A stretch of 64,000 nt of DNA from Oceanobacillus luteolus (GTDB taxonomy: Bacteria > Bacillota > Bacilli > Bacillales > Amphibacillaceae): contig NZ_JAMBON010000001.1 of NCBI RefSeq assembly GCF_023715655.1, forward strand, positions 186,001 through 250,000, written 5' to 3'. The first letter of the stretch is position 1; every line of letters starts with the position of its first letter. Below the pieces are notes generated by a model. That model did no database searches, was not told where the DNA came from, and saw nothing but the letters and a program-made list of their open reading frames with translations. Of this stretch, positions 46,104-55,095 are shown in pieces. Both the position numbers and the translations under genes were made by a program.

Positions 46104-46952
46104 ATGAAAGTCATTCGTAAAGCAAAAGAAATCCAGGATATTGCAACGCAACATAAGAAACAAAATAAATCAATTGGTTTTGTTCCAACGATGGGCTATT
46201 TACATGAGGGGCATATCAGTTTAATCAAAGCAGCTAGGGAAAACGATATCGTCATTGCAAGCATCTTTGTAAATCCTTTACAATTTGGGCCGAATGAAGA
46301 TTATGATGCGTATCCACGCAATGAAGAAAGAGATATAGCAAAAGCCAAGGAAGCAGGCGTTGATTATTTGTTTGTTCCTGAAGTGACAGAAATGTATCCA
46401 AATGAACCAATGGTCAGCATGAAGATTACCGATCGGGTAGACGTATTATGTGGACGTTCCCGCCCAGGGCATTTTGATGGTGTGATTACCGTCCTGACCA
46501 AGCTGTTTCATCTCGTCCAGCCTGACCGTACTTATTTTGGGAAGAAGGATGCTCAGCAAGTTGCTGTAGTCGATGCCTTGATCACTGAACTCAATTTCCC
46601 TGTTGAACTCGTCAGCGTGCCAACAGTAAGGGAAGAAGATGGTTTGGCTAAAAGCAGCAGAAATGTGCGGTTAACAAAAGAAGAAAGAGCGAATGCTGTT
46701 CATTTGTACCAGGCATTACGAGAAGGAAATAAACTGGTCGTAAATGGAGAAAAAGACCCCTCAGTTGTCATTTCAAAAGTGAAACATCATATTGAACATC
46801 ATTCTTCGGGAGAGATTGATTATGTAGAGGTATTAAGTTACCCTGCATTAAAGTACATTCAAACCATTAAGGGGCGAGTCATCTTAGCTGTCGCCGTTCA
46901 GTTTAAAAATGCGAGATTAATCGATAATTTGATTATAGAAGCAGAAGGTTGA
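46104..46952 (+). CDS. panC: Pantothenate synthetase
   Basis: A 282-residue ATP-dependent ligase joining pantoate and beta-alanine. [16 protein letters not shown] (about residues 26-41) contains the HxGH nucleotide-binding motif, and [13 protein letters not shown] near residue 152 is also conserved, with the KSSRNVRL loop. ATG 46104 follows AGGGTGA; a GTG at 46095 lies inside that site. Confidence 0.95.
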   Translation: MKVIRKAKEIQDIATQHKKQNKSIGFVPTMGYLHEGHISLIKAARENDIVIASIFVNPLQFGPNEDYDAYPRNEERDIAKAKEAGVDYLFVPEVTEMYPNEPMVSMKITDRVDVLCGRSRPGHFDGVITVLTKLFHLVQPDRTYFGKKDAQQVAVVDALITELNFPVELVSVPTVREEDGLAKSSRNVRLTKEERANAVHLYQALREGNKLVVNGEKDPSVVISKVKHHIEHHSSGEIDYVEVLSYPALKYIQTIKGRVILAVAVQFKNARLIDNLIIEAEG

Positions 46953-46965
46953 GGGGGAAATATTC

Positions 46966-47349
46966 ATGTTTCGCACTATGATGAAAAGTAAAATACATCG
47001 TGCTAGAGTAACTGAGGCAAATTTGAATTACGTTGGGAGTATCACAATTGACCTAGATATTATGGAGCAAGTTAATATTTTGCCCCATGAAAAGGTTCAA
47101 GTAGTAAATAATAATAATGGAGCAAGGCTTGAAACGTACGTAATCCCCGGCGACAGAGGGACTGGAATTATATGTTTGAATGGAGCGGCAGCCAGGCTGG
47201 TGCAACCGGATGATGTAGTTATCATCGTTTCTTATGCAATGATTGCTGAAAGTGAATTAGCATCTTTTCAGCCAGTAGTTGCAATAATGAACGAGAATAA
47301 TGAAATTGAAGAATTGATTCATGAAGAACCGGCGACCACCGAAATGTGA
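46966..47349 (+). CDS. panD: Aspartate 1-decarboxylase
   Basis: A 127-residue pyruvoyl-dependent enzyme that makes beta-alanine from aspartate. Self-cleavage occurs between Gly24 and Ser25 in YVGSITID; the numbering here agrees exactly. [12 protein letters not shown] is also typical. Last gene of the pan operon, with a terminator 13 bases after the stop. Confidence 0.95.
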   Translation: MFRTMMKSKIHRARVTEANLNYVGSITIDLDIMEQVNILPHEKVQVVNNNNGARLETYVIPGDRGTGIICLNGAAARLVQPDDVVIIVSYAMIAESELASFQPVVAIMNENNEIEELIHEEPATTEM

Positions 47350-47362
47350 CTCCAGATCATAT

Positions 47363-47399
47363 AAAACTCTTATCCTACTGAAGATAAGAGTTTTCTTTT
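47363..47399 (+). terminator. Terminator of panBCD
   Basis: AAAACTCTTATC / GATAAGAGTTTT with an 8-base loop and T-rich tail. Confidence 0.88.
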
Positions 47400-47441
47400 C
47401 GTATGAATGCTGTATATAATAGAAGGGATGGAGGTGTGGAA

Positions 47442-50240
47442 TTGAATAAATTTGTTGTCATTGATTTAGAAACTACAGGACATTCACCTGAAAATGAGGA
47501 TAAAATTATAGAAATTGGTATGGTTACAATAGAGGATAATACAATTGTCGATAAACGAAATACTTTATTGAATCCAGATAAGGACATTCCTCCATTTATT
47601 ACAAGCCTTACAAATATAACAAATGAAGATGTGAAAGATGCACCTGCATTTTCCGATAAAGCAGATAAAGTCATCGACCTATTTCAAGACGGTTACCTGA
47701 TTGCCCATAACGTGCCTTTTGATTTGGGATTTCTAAATGCGGAATTGAAAAATAGTGGAAGAATGATTCTAAAAAATCCAGTCATCGATACAGTGGAACT
47801 TTCACGAATCCTGTTTCCGAAAGCACCAAGCTATAAATTATCTCAGCTTGCAGAATATCTGGATATCCATCATGATGAACCCCATCGAGCATTATCAGAC
47901 GCATATGTAACAGCAGAAATATTCCTGTTATTAAAACAGAAGTTATTTAATCTGCCTTATGAAACACTAGCCAATCTGGCAAAATTGGAGAAAATGCTCA
48001 AGTCTGACCTTCACGATTTGCTGCAGCAAGCGATGGAACAGGCTGAATTAGAAGTTAGAGATGAAGAGTTTATTACGTACCAAGGGCTTGCTTTCAAATT
48101 AACTGAGGACTCTCCAAGAGAAGAGGTACAGATGAAGACTTCTTTTGGTGAATATTTAGACCAGATTTATGAGGAAAATGGCGCGTTGGAAAACAATCTT
48201 AAATCGTACGAGAAAAGAACTGGCCAGCGGGAAATGTCAGAAACCATATATGATGCATTTCAAATGAAAAAACATGCATTAATTGAAGCAGAAACTGGCA
48301 CTGGTAAATCTCTCGCATACCTTCTTCCAGCTTTGTATGAGTCTGTTCAACAAAAGAAACGCATTATTATCAGCACATATACGACACAACTTCAAACACA
48401 GTTGTTGGAAGAAGAAATTCCTCTAGTGAAGAACTTAGTGGATTTCCCAATTGAAGCAATGGTTTTAAAAGGAAGAAACCACTATTTGAGTCTGGAACGT
48501 TTTGCTCATGAATTAAATTCTAAGGAGCGGGACAATTACGATATCATCTTGACAAAAGCAATTCTCCTTGTCTGGTTAACAGAAACTGTTACAGGAGATA
48601 TTGATGAGATTCAGCTGCCATCTAGTGGATATAACTTTTTTAATCGTATCTCCGCTGATTCCGAAAGACGGCTGGATGTCACTTCACCGTGGTTCAGTTA
48701 TTCTTTCTATACGAGAGCGAAACGTCGTGCGCAACGTGCAGATCTCATTATAACCAACCATGCTTTACTGTGTACGGACATGTTTAATGATTATCAATTT
48801 TTGCCTACATACGATAAATTAATCATCGACGAAGCACATCATTTAGAGACAACGGCCGCACATCATTATGGTCTCAAGTTGGATAATATATCCATGCACT
48901 TTACTTTAAATCAAATTGGTCGCTATGAAGAGAATCGTATGCTGAATCAAGTTATCGGTAAGTATAAAGATTCGCTTGAACATATCGGGTTTGATAAGTG
49001 GGATCAATTGATGGATGATACAAAATATGAACTTGATGAGCTTTTTCATTACTTATATCATTTCGTTCAAAAACAGCGTAAAAATGATAAATCTTTAAGT
49101 GATGTAGGAAGAATTCAATTCCGTTTCAGTAAAAATGAAATTGATGAAAAGGATTGGGATACCATTATTGAGATGGTTAACCGAATTATCTTTTACTATC
49201 GTGACTTGGTCCATTTTCTATCGACACTCGACTCGACCCTCGAAAAAGCGACGAATTATAATAAGTATGATAAGCAGGAAATTCTTCAAATGATTGAGCG
49301 GCTTAAGATGCAAATCGATCAATTGCAACTATTATTTTTGCCAAAGCCCGATATCAATCATGTACAATGGATTGAAATTGATACAAAGGGCTCTAATCAA
49401 GCCGTGTATTTGTATAGTGAGCCAACGTCAGTATCCCAATTACTTAATGATGAACTGTTCGTTAAGAAGGATAGTGTTGTATTGACAAGTGCTACTTTAA
49501 CGATGAGAAATTCTTTCCAGTTTATCATACAACAACTTGGTTTGACTGAGGACCGGCTGATTACGAAAAGAATAAACTCGCCATTCTCATTTAAAGACCA
49601 AGTTCAGGTTTTAGTACCGAATGATTTTCCAGATATCAAATATGGCAACATGGATGATTACATTTATGCTACGAGTGAGGCGATTCTATCATTGGCAGAA
49701 GTCACTGATGGAAGGATGCTCGTTTTATTCACTTCGTATGATATGTTGAGAAAATCGTACAAGTTATTGAAGGAAATAATGACGGAAGAAAAATACATGC
49801 TTATCGGACAAGGAATTACAAGCGGTAGCAGAGCTAGATTGAAGAAGAATTTTCAAAGCTTCGAACGCTCTATCTTGTTAGGAACAAGTTCCTTCTGGGA
49901 AGGGGTTGACATACCTGGAAAGGATCTTTCCTGCCTGGTGATTGTCCGTTTACCATTCCAACCGCCGGATCATCCGGTATATGAAGCAAAAGCTTTAGAA
50001 ATAAAAGAAAATCATAAAAATGCATTCATGGAGCTGTCATTACCTAATGCTGTTATTAAATTCAAGCAGGGATTTGGCCGGTTAATCCGCTCCACAAGTG
50101 ATCGGGGTATTGTATTTATTTGTGATGCGAGGATTGTGAAGGCACGCTATGGAAAGTACTTCACAGAATCGATTCCTGATGTCCCTGTTCATTATGACTC
50201 AACCCATGCGCTGCTTTCTAAAGCAAAAGAATGGTTTTAA
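47442..50240 (+). CDS. dinG: DinG-family ATP-dependent helicase with exonuclease domain
   Basis: A 932-residue protein. An N-terminal DEDD exonuclease domain (VIDLETTG near residue 5 to HRALSDAYVTAE) is fused to an XPD-like superfamily 2 helicase with Walker A AETGTGKSLAYLLP (about 285-298), DEAHH near 465, and GFGRLIRSTSDRG near 880. The iron-sulfur cysteines of Gram-negative DinG are not obvious, as expected for the Bacillus form. TTG 47442 follows GGAGG by seven bases and gives the normal N-terminus. The enzyme of this type acts as a 3'-5' exonuclease in S. aureus. Confidence 0.92.
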   Translation: MNKFVVIDLETTGHSPENEDKIIEIGMVTIEDNTIVDKRNTLLNPDKDIPPFITSLTNITNEDVKDAPAFSDKADKVIDLFQDGYLIAHNVPFDLGFLNAELKNSGRMILKNPVIDTVELSRILFPKAPSYKLSQLAEYLDIHHDEPHRALSDAYVTAEIFLLLKQKLFNLPYETLANLAKLEKMLKSDLHDLLQQAMEQAELEVRDEEFITYQGLAFKLTEDSPREEVQMKTSFGEYLDQIYEENGALENNLKSYEKRTGQREMSETIYDAFQMKKHALIEAETGTGKSLAYLLPALYESVQQKKRIIISTYTTQLQTQLLEEEIPLVKNLVDFPIEAMVLKGRNHYLSLERFAHELNSKERDNYDIILTKAILLVWLTETVTGDIDEIQLPSSGYNFFNRISADSERRLDVTSPWFSYSFYTRAKRRAQRADLIITNHALLCTDMFNDYQFLPTYDKLIIDEAHHLETTAAHHYGLKLDNISMHFTLNQIGRYEENRMLNQVIGKYKDSLEHIGFDKWDQLMDDTKYELDELFHYLYHFVQKQRKNDKSLSDVGRIQFRFSKNEIDEKDWDTIIEMVNRIIFYYRDLVHFLSTLDSTLEKATNYNKYDKQEILQMIERLKMQIDQLQLLFLPKPDINHVQWIEIDTKGSNQAVYLYSEPTSVSQLLNDELFVKKDSVVLTSATLTMRNSFQFIIQQLGLTEDRLITKRINSPFSFKDQVQVLVPNDFPDIKYGNMDDYIYATSEAILSLAEVTDGRMLVLFTSYDMLRKSYKLLKEIMTEEKYMLIGQGITSGSRARLKKNFQSFERSILLGTSSFWEGVDIPGKDLSCLVIVRLPFQPPDHPVYEAKALEIKENHKNAFMELSLPNAVIKFKQGFGRLIRSTSDRGIVFICDARIVKARYGKYFTESIPDVPVHYDSTHALLSKAKEWF

Positions 50241-50246
50241 AAAAGA

Positions 50247-50274
50247 TGCTACTGTATAGAGATACAGTAGCATA
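50247..50274 (+). terminator. Stem-loop after dinG
   Basis: ATGCTACTGTA / TACAGTAGCAT with a 6-base loop directly after the dinG stop. The stem is perfect but no T-run follows, so termination would be weak or it protects the 3' end. Confidence 0.5.
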
Positions 50275-50325
50275 ATAAGTGGTGTGCAGGTGGTATGAGC
50301 AAGTGAATTTTGGTAATTTGCTTAT

Positions 50326-50373
50326 AGCCGTGGCATTTATCAGTGCAGGATAAGGCTGTAAATAAACACGGCT
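50326..50373. repeat. Imperfect inverted repeat between dinG and ypmB
   Basis: AGCCGTG and CACGGCT form outer arms; ATTTA/TAAAT and CAG/CTG continue the stem with small internal loops. It is not followed by a T-run. Another imperfect repeat, AAGTGAATT / AATTTGCTT, lies just before it at 50301-50322. The 250-base gap holds no coding sequence. Confidence 0.4.
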
Positions 50374-50491
50374 TTAAACAATTTACTATCTATATTGTTC
50401 ACATTTCTAATTGTACTATGGCTAGTAAATTTTGATAAAATTATAGGAAGATTTTAGGAAGTAAGTCATTGTAAAGGTGTGAGATGTTAAA

Positions 50492-51007
50492 ATGACGAAA
50501 ATGAATCGCAGATGGTTGCGAAATAGCCTGTTAATCTTCAGTATCTTATTTATTTCTCTTGTAATATATGGTATCTTTTTATACATGGATTTAAACGAAG
50601 AAAGAACTAAAGGATTCAGTAAGACACAAAGGGATTTAATTCAACAAACTTCGATTACGGACATTGAAAAAATTGAAAAATTTAATGGTGAACAAGCCTA
50701 TCATGTAGTATACGGAAAAACAGAAGATGGAAGCGAAAAAATTATTTTCTACCCGTTGGCAGGCAGTGAAAAGCAACTGACTACCGTGGATGCGGATGAA
50801 ATTCTTCCTGAATCTAAGATGATCGGTATGTGGCAGTCTGAATGCCCGTCATGCCAATTAGTGAAAGCAACTCCGGCTTTATTGGATAACGAACTATTAT
50901 GGGAACTCGTATACTATGATGAGGAAAATCACTATGTATTTGATTATCGCTCTATTTATGACGGCTCCCACTATGAAGATATCCGCTATTTAAGACAGTT
51001 TAATTAG
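50492..51007 (+). CDS. ypmB: DUF5590/PepSY-like membrane-anchored protein YpmB
   Basis: A 171-residue protein with one N-terminal membrane segment (about residues 12-32) and an extracytoplasmic domain of two PepSY-like halves. It matches YpmB and sits before aspB-asnS as in B. subtilis. The function is unknown; the domain type suggests modulation of a peptidase or envelope enzyme. Confidence 0.8.
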   Translation: MTKMNRRWLRNSLLIFSILFISLVIYGIFLYMDLNEERTKGFSKTQRDLIQQTSITDIEKIEKFNGEQAYHVVYGKTEDGSEKIIFYPLAGSEKQLTTVDADEILPESKMIGMWQSECPSCQLVKATPALLDNELLWELVYYDEENHYVFDYRSIYDGSHYEDIRYLRQFN

Positions 51008-51018
51008 GAGGTAAATGG

Positions 51019-52197
51019 ATGGAATTAGCAAATCGGGTCAAAACAATTACTCCCTCATCTACATTAGCGATTACAGCTAAAGCAAATGAATTAAAAAAAC
51101 AAGGATACGACATTATCGGGTTAGGGGCTGGTGAACCTGATTTCAACACTCCAGTGCAGATCAGAGATGCTGCTGTGGAGGCGATGCAGGCAGGTCATAC
51201 AAAATACACCCCAACTGGTGGTATTTCTGAATTAATAACTGCTGTTCAGAATAAGTTCCAGCAAGACCATCAATTATCTTATAATAAAAACGAAATAATC
51301 GTTACGTTAGGGGCAAAGCATGCTCTTTATTCCGTCTTTCAAGTTCTTTTGAATGAGGGAGATGAAGTAATCATCCCAGCACCATATTGGGTAAGTTATC
51401 CTGAACAAGTCAAATTAGCTCAAGGCGTTCCAGTCATATTGGATACAGCGGAGGAAAATGAATTTAAACTGCAACCTGAAGACTTGGAAAAAGCGATCAG
51501 CAGTAAAACGAAAGCACTTATCATCAACTCTCCAAGTAACCCAACAGGAATGATGTATACCGAGGAAGAGCTTCGTAAACTTGGAGAAGTTTGTTTGAAA
51601 TATGGTATAGTTATTATCTCAGATGAAATTTATGAAAAGCTGATATATTCCGATCAACCTCATGTATCTATAGCCAGTTTAAGTCCAGAGCTAAAGAAAC
51701 AAACAGTTATTATAAATGGAGTTTCAAAAACTTATGCAATGACAGGCTGGAGAATAGGATATGCTGCGGGAGATGAAAAAATTATTAAAGCCATGAAAAA
51801 CGTTGCTTCCCACTCGACATCCAATCCGGTGTCCATTGCGCAATATGCATCTGTTGCTGCACTTTCATTAGATGAGAATGAAGTGACAAAAATGAAAGAT
51901 ATTTTTGCTGAGAGATTAGAATTATTTTATCGTTTAATCGGTGAGATACCAGGGATACATTGCGTGAAGCCAAAAGGAGCATTTTATTTATTCCCGAACG
52001 TTTCTGAAGCGGTTGAGAAGAATGGCTTTGATTCCGTTGATGCATGGGTAACAGCTATATTAGAAGAAGAAAAGGTTGCATTAGTGCCTGGTTCAGGGTT
52101 TGGAGCACCTGATTATGTAAGGGTATCTTATGCACTTTCGATTGAAGACATAAAAGAAGCGGCAAAACGTATTAAGCGATTTGTCGAAAATCACTAG
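51019..52197 (+). CDS. aspB: Aspartate aminotransferase
   Basis: A 392-residue class I PLP aminotransferase. The PLP lysine is in [19 protein letters not shown] near residue 238; PSNPTG and the N-terminal [12 protein letters not shown] are also typical. It interconverts aspartate and oxaloacetate with glutamate/2-oxoglutarate. asnS begins 25 bases later, so aspartate and asparaginyl-tRNA synthesis are co-transcribed. Confidence 0.93.
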   Translation: MELANRVKTITPSSTLAITAKANELKKQGYDIIGLGAGEPDFNTPVQIRDAAVEAMQAGHTKYTPTGGISELITAVQNKFQQDHQLSYNKNEIIVTLGAKHALYSVFQVLLNEGDEVIIPAPYWVSYPEQVKLAQGVPVILDTAEENEFKLQPEDLEKAISSKTKALIINSPSNPTGMMYTEEELRKLGEVCLKYGIVIISDEIYEKLIYSDQPHVSIASLSPELKKQTVIINGVSKTYAMTGWRIGYAAGDEKIIKAMKNVASHSTSNPVSIAQYASVAALSLDENEVTKMKDIFAERLELFYRLIGEIPGIHCVKPKGAFYLFPNVSEAVEKNGFDSVDAWVTAILEEEKVALVPGSGFGAPDYVRVSYALSIEDIKEAAKRIKRFVENH

Positions 52198-52222
52198 ACG
52201 ACGGCATTATGGAGGTAATAAG

Positions 52223-53515
52223 ATGAAAATTACAATTTCACAAGCACCAGATTACAATGAAAAAGAAGTAACGATTGGCGCATGGCTTGCAAACAAACGT
52301 TCAAGTGGAAAAATCGCGTTTTTACAATTGCGTGATGGTACAGGCTTTATGCAAGCGGTAGTCGTAAAAAGTGATGTATCAGAAGAAGTATTTCAAGCGG
52401 CTAAAAATTTAACCCAAGAAACTTCAATCTACATTACAGGAAAAATTGTGGAGGATAAACGTTCACCTTTCGGATTTGAAATGCAAGTGTCCGATCTGGA
52501 AGTGATTCACGTTGCGGAAGATTATCCAATCACTCCAAAAGAGCATGGTACAGAATTTTTAATGGACCATCGTCATTTGTGGTTACGTTCTAAGAAACAA
52601 CATGCAATTATGAAAGTCCGTAATGAAATTATTCGAGCAACTTATGAATTCTTTAATGATCAAGGATTTGTAAAAGTCGACCCACCAATACTGACTGCCT
52701 CTTCTGCAGAAGGCACAACAGAATTATTCCATACGAAATATTTCGATGAAGATGCTTATTTGTCACAAAGCGGACAGTTGTATATGGAAGCTGCTGCAAT
52801 GGCCTTAGGTAAAGTATTTTCGTTCGGTCCGACTTTCCGGGCTGAAAAATCCAAAACACGCAGGCATTTAATTGAATTTTGGATGATTGAGCCTGAAATG
52901 GCTTTTGTAGAACATGACGAAAGCTTAGTTGTTCAGGAGAATTACGTCGCATTTCTTGTTGAATCCGTATTGAAGAACTGTAAATTAGAATTAGGCGTAT
53001 TAGGTAGAGATTTATCCAAGTTAGAAAATATTAAAACGCCATTCCCGAGAATCACATATGATGAAGCGATTGAATTATTAAAGGAAAAAGGCTTTAACGA
53101 TATCGAATGGGGCGAGGACTTTGGTGCGCCACATGAAACCGCAATTGCAGAAAGCTTTGACAGTCCTGTATTCATTACAAACTACCCGAAAGATATTAAA
53201 GCCTTCTATATGAAACCACATCCGGAGCGCGATGATGTAGTGCTCTGTGCTGATTTAATTGCACCGGAAGGGTATGGTGAAATCATCGGTGGATCCGAGC
53301 GAATCGCTGATTATGACTTAATGAAACAGCGTTATGAGGAGCATGGTCTAACTGGCCCTGCATATGAATGGTATCTGGAGTTAAGTAAATACGGAAGTGT
53401 ACCACATTCAGGTTTTGGTCTAGGATTAGAACGTACAGTAGCTTGGTTGTCAGGAGTGGAGCATATTCGTGAAACAATCCCATTCCCTCGACTATTAAAT
53501 CGTTTGTATCCATAA
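52223..53515 (+). CDS. asnS: Asparaginyl-tRNA synthetase
   Basis: A 430-residue class IIb aminoacyl-tRNA synthetase, the same length as in B. subtilis. An N-terminal OB-fold anticodon domain (about 1-110, [21 protein letters not shown]) is followed by the catalytic domain with motif 2 [21 protein letters not shown] (about residues 206-226) and motif 3 [18 protein letters not shown] 52223 has GGAGGT upstream; the earlier reading from 52181 would add 14 residues inside aspB. No T-box leader is visible. Confidence 0.94.
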   Translation: MKITISQAPDYNEKEVTIGAWLANKRSSGKIAFLQLRDGTGFMQAVVVKSDVSEEVFQAAKNLTQETSIYITGKIVEDKRSPFGFEMQVSDLEVIHVAEDYPITPKEHGTEFLMDHRHLWLRSKKQHAIMKVRNEIIRATYEFFNDQGFVKVDPPILTASSAEGTTELFHTKYFDEDAYLSQSGQLYMEAAAMALGKVFSFGPTFRAEKSKTRRHLIEFWMIEPEMAFVEHDESLVVQENYVAFLVESVLKNCKLELGVLGRDLSKLENIKTPFPRITYDEAIELLKEKGFNDIEWGEDFGAPHETAIAESFDSPVFITNYPKDIKAFYMKPHPERDDVVLCADLIAPEGYGEIIGGSERIADYDLMKQRYEEHGLTGPAYEWYLELSKYGSVPHSGFGLGLERTVAWLSGVEHIRETIPFPRLLNRLYP

Positions 53516-53551
53516 TTTATCCAGAAATCCAATTGGAGCTGGATTGACCTT

Positions 53552-53586
53552 AAAATCCCTTGCATATAGGAGCAAGGGATTTTAAA
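53552..53586 (+). terminator. Terminator of asnS
   Basis: AAAATCCCTTGC / GCAAGGGATTTT with an 8-base loop. Confidence 0.85.
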
Positions 53587-53638
53587 TTGCTCCTGAAAAT
53601 CGGAATTCCGTGTTATACTGATAGAGAGGTGTCCTTAC

Positions 53639-54325
53639 ATGTTTGAAACCAATTCGCTTCAAGCGATTTTACATGATCAATTACATATCCCGGGAAAATT
53701 ACTTACATCCTACACGAAACTAGGTTTAAATGAAACAGAAGTAGTTCTTATACTTCAGCTCATCCATTTTTTCAAAGAAAAGAACCATTTTCCGACTCCT
53801 TCCGAATTAGCAACCCCCCTTACGATTAATGAAGAGCATTGCTCTGATATATTAAGGAAACTTATTCAAAAGGATTTATTGAAAATCGAACAAAAAGAAA
53901 ATGCTAAAGGTCAAATTTCGGAAGTATATTCCATTGAACCATTACTTGTAAAGTTATACCAAGAGGAAAAAGAAGAAGTAGTGGAAGAGAATAATACTGG
54001 TACAATATTTATTCTATTCGAACAGGAATTCGGGAGACCACTTTCACCATTTGAAATTGAGATGGTCAGCGCTTGGCTTGATGAAGATAAGATAAGTCCG
54101 TCCTTAATTAAAGCAGGACTTAGAGAAGCGGTATTAATGGGTAAATTGAATTTCAAGTATATAGATCGTATATTGAGAGAGTGGAATAAAAAAGGAATCA
54201 AATCTGTGGAGCAGGCACGTAATGCAAGCAGACAATTCCATCGCCATCAAAAAGTAAACCAAGCGGTTCAACCGCAGAACAGAGATACTTCAATATATTA
54301 TAACTGGCTAGAAGGGGAAGACTAG
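53639..54325 (+). CDS. dnaD: DNA replication initiation protein DnaD
   Basis: A 228-residue protein with the N-terminal winged-helix domain (about 1-100, GLNETEVVLILQLIHFF) and the C-terminal DnaD/DDBH2 domain (about 130-195, FEQEFGRPLSPFEIEMVSAWL) followed by the YYNWLEGED tail. It helps load the replicative helicase during initiation and restart. It starts with GAGAGGTG upstream and precedes nth by four bases, the usual dnaD-nth pair. Confidence 0.93.
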   Translation: MFETNSLQAILHDQLHIPGKLLTSYTKLGLNETEVVLILQLIHFFKEKNHFPTPSELATPLTINEEHCSDILRKLIQKDLLKIEQKENAKGQISEVYSIEPLLVKLYQEEKEEVVEENNTGTIFILFEQEFGRPLSPFEIEMVSAWLDEDKISPSLIKAGLREAVLMGKLNFKYIDRILREWNKKGIKSVEQARNASRQFHRHQKVNQAVQPQNRDTSIYYNWLEGED

Positions 54326-54329
54326 TTAG

Positions 54330-54983
54330 ATGCTGAATTTAAAAGAAATTAGATACTGTTTAGATACTATTGCAGAAATGTTTCCTGATGCTGAAGGAGA
54401 GTTAAATCATTCAAATGCATTTGAATTGTTGATTGCTGTTGTATTATCGGCACAATGTACAGATAAGTTAGTGAACAAGGTAACTGCAGATTTGTTTAAA
54501 AAATATAAAACACCTGAAGATTATGTTGCTGTTCCATTAGAAGAAGTACAGCAGGATATTCGTTCCATTGGTTTATGGAGATCAAAAGCAAAAAATATCC
54601 AGAAGTTATGTCAGATATTAATCGATGAGTATAATGGTGAAGTACCAAGAACAAAAGAAGAGCTGATGGAACTACCCGGTGTTGGGAGGAAAACTGCGAA
54701 TGTCGTGGCATCTATTGCATTTGGAGAGCCGGCGATAGCTGTAGATACCCATGTAGAGAGAGTTTCCAAAAGGTTAGGCATATGCCGTTGGAAAGATTCT
54801 GTTTTAGAGGTAGAAGAGACCCTCATGAGGAAAGTCCCGCGTGAAGAATGGTCTGTAACTCATCACCGCTTAATATTTTTTGGAAGATATCATTGTAAAG
54901 CAAGAAATCCAAATTGTCCGGAATGTCCTTTATTGGAATTATGTAGAGAAGGAAAAAAACGGATGAAAAAAATAAACGTTTAA
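54330..54983 (+). CDS. nth: Endonuclease III
   Basis: A 217-residue DNA glycosylase/AP lyase for oxidised pyrimidines. The helix-hairpin-helix ELPGVGRKTANVV holds the catalytic lysine (about residue 120), and VDTHV the catalytic aspartate. The [4Fe-4S] cluster is bound by cysteines in CKARNPNCPECPLLELC (C-x6-C-x2-C-x5-C, near 188-204). ypoC, which follows nth in B. subtilis, is absent. Confidence 0.95.
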   Translation: MLNLKEIRYCLDTIAEMFPDAEGELNHSNAFELLIAVVLSAQCTDKLVNKVTADLFKKYKTPEDYVAVPLEEVQQDIRSIGLWRSKAKNIQKLCQILIDEYNGEVPRTKEELMELPGVGRKTANVVASIAFGEPAIAVDTHVERVSKRLGICRWKDSVLEVEETLMRKVPREEWSVTHHRLIFFGRYHCKARNPNCPECPLLELCREGKKRMKKINV

Positions 54984-55047
54984 GTTTAAAGCTAAAGTGG
55001 CAGTTTCATTTGATGTAATGATTAAATGAATGAAATCTCGGTAAATA

Positions 55048-55085
55048 AAAAGGGAAGCTTATCCAGACGATAAGCTTCCCTTTAA
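55048..55085. terminator. Bidirectional terminator between nth and ponA
   Basis: AAAAGGGAAGCTTATC / GATAAGCTTCCCTTT with a 5-base loop, between convergent genes; T-rich on both strands. Confidence 0.9.
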
Positions 55086-55095
55086 TTTATATCAA

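Noticed and set aside
52198-52222. T-box leader for asnS
   Set aside because: Only 25 bases separate aspB and asnS, and no T-box consensus block or terminator/antiterminator pair is present here or before ypmB.
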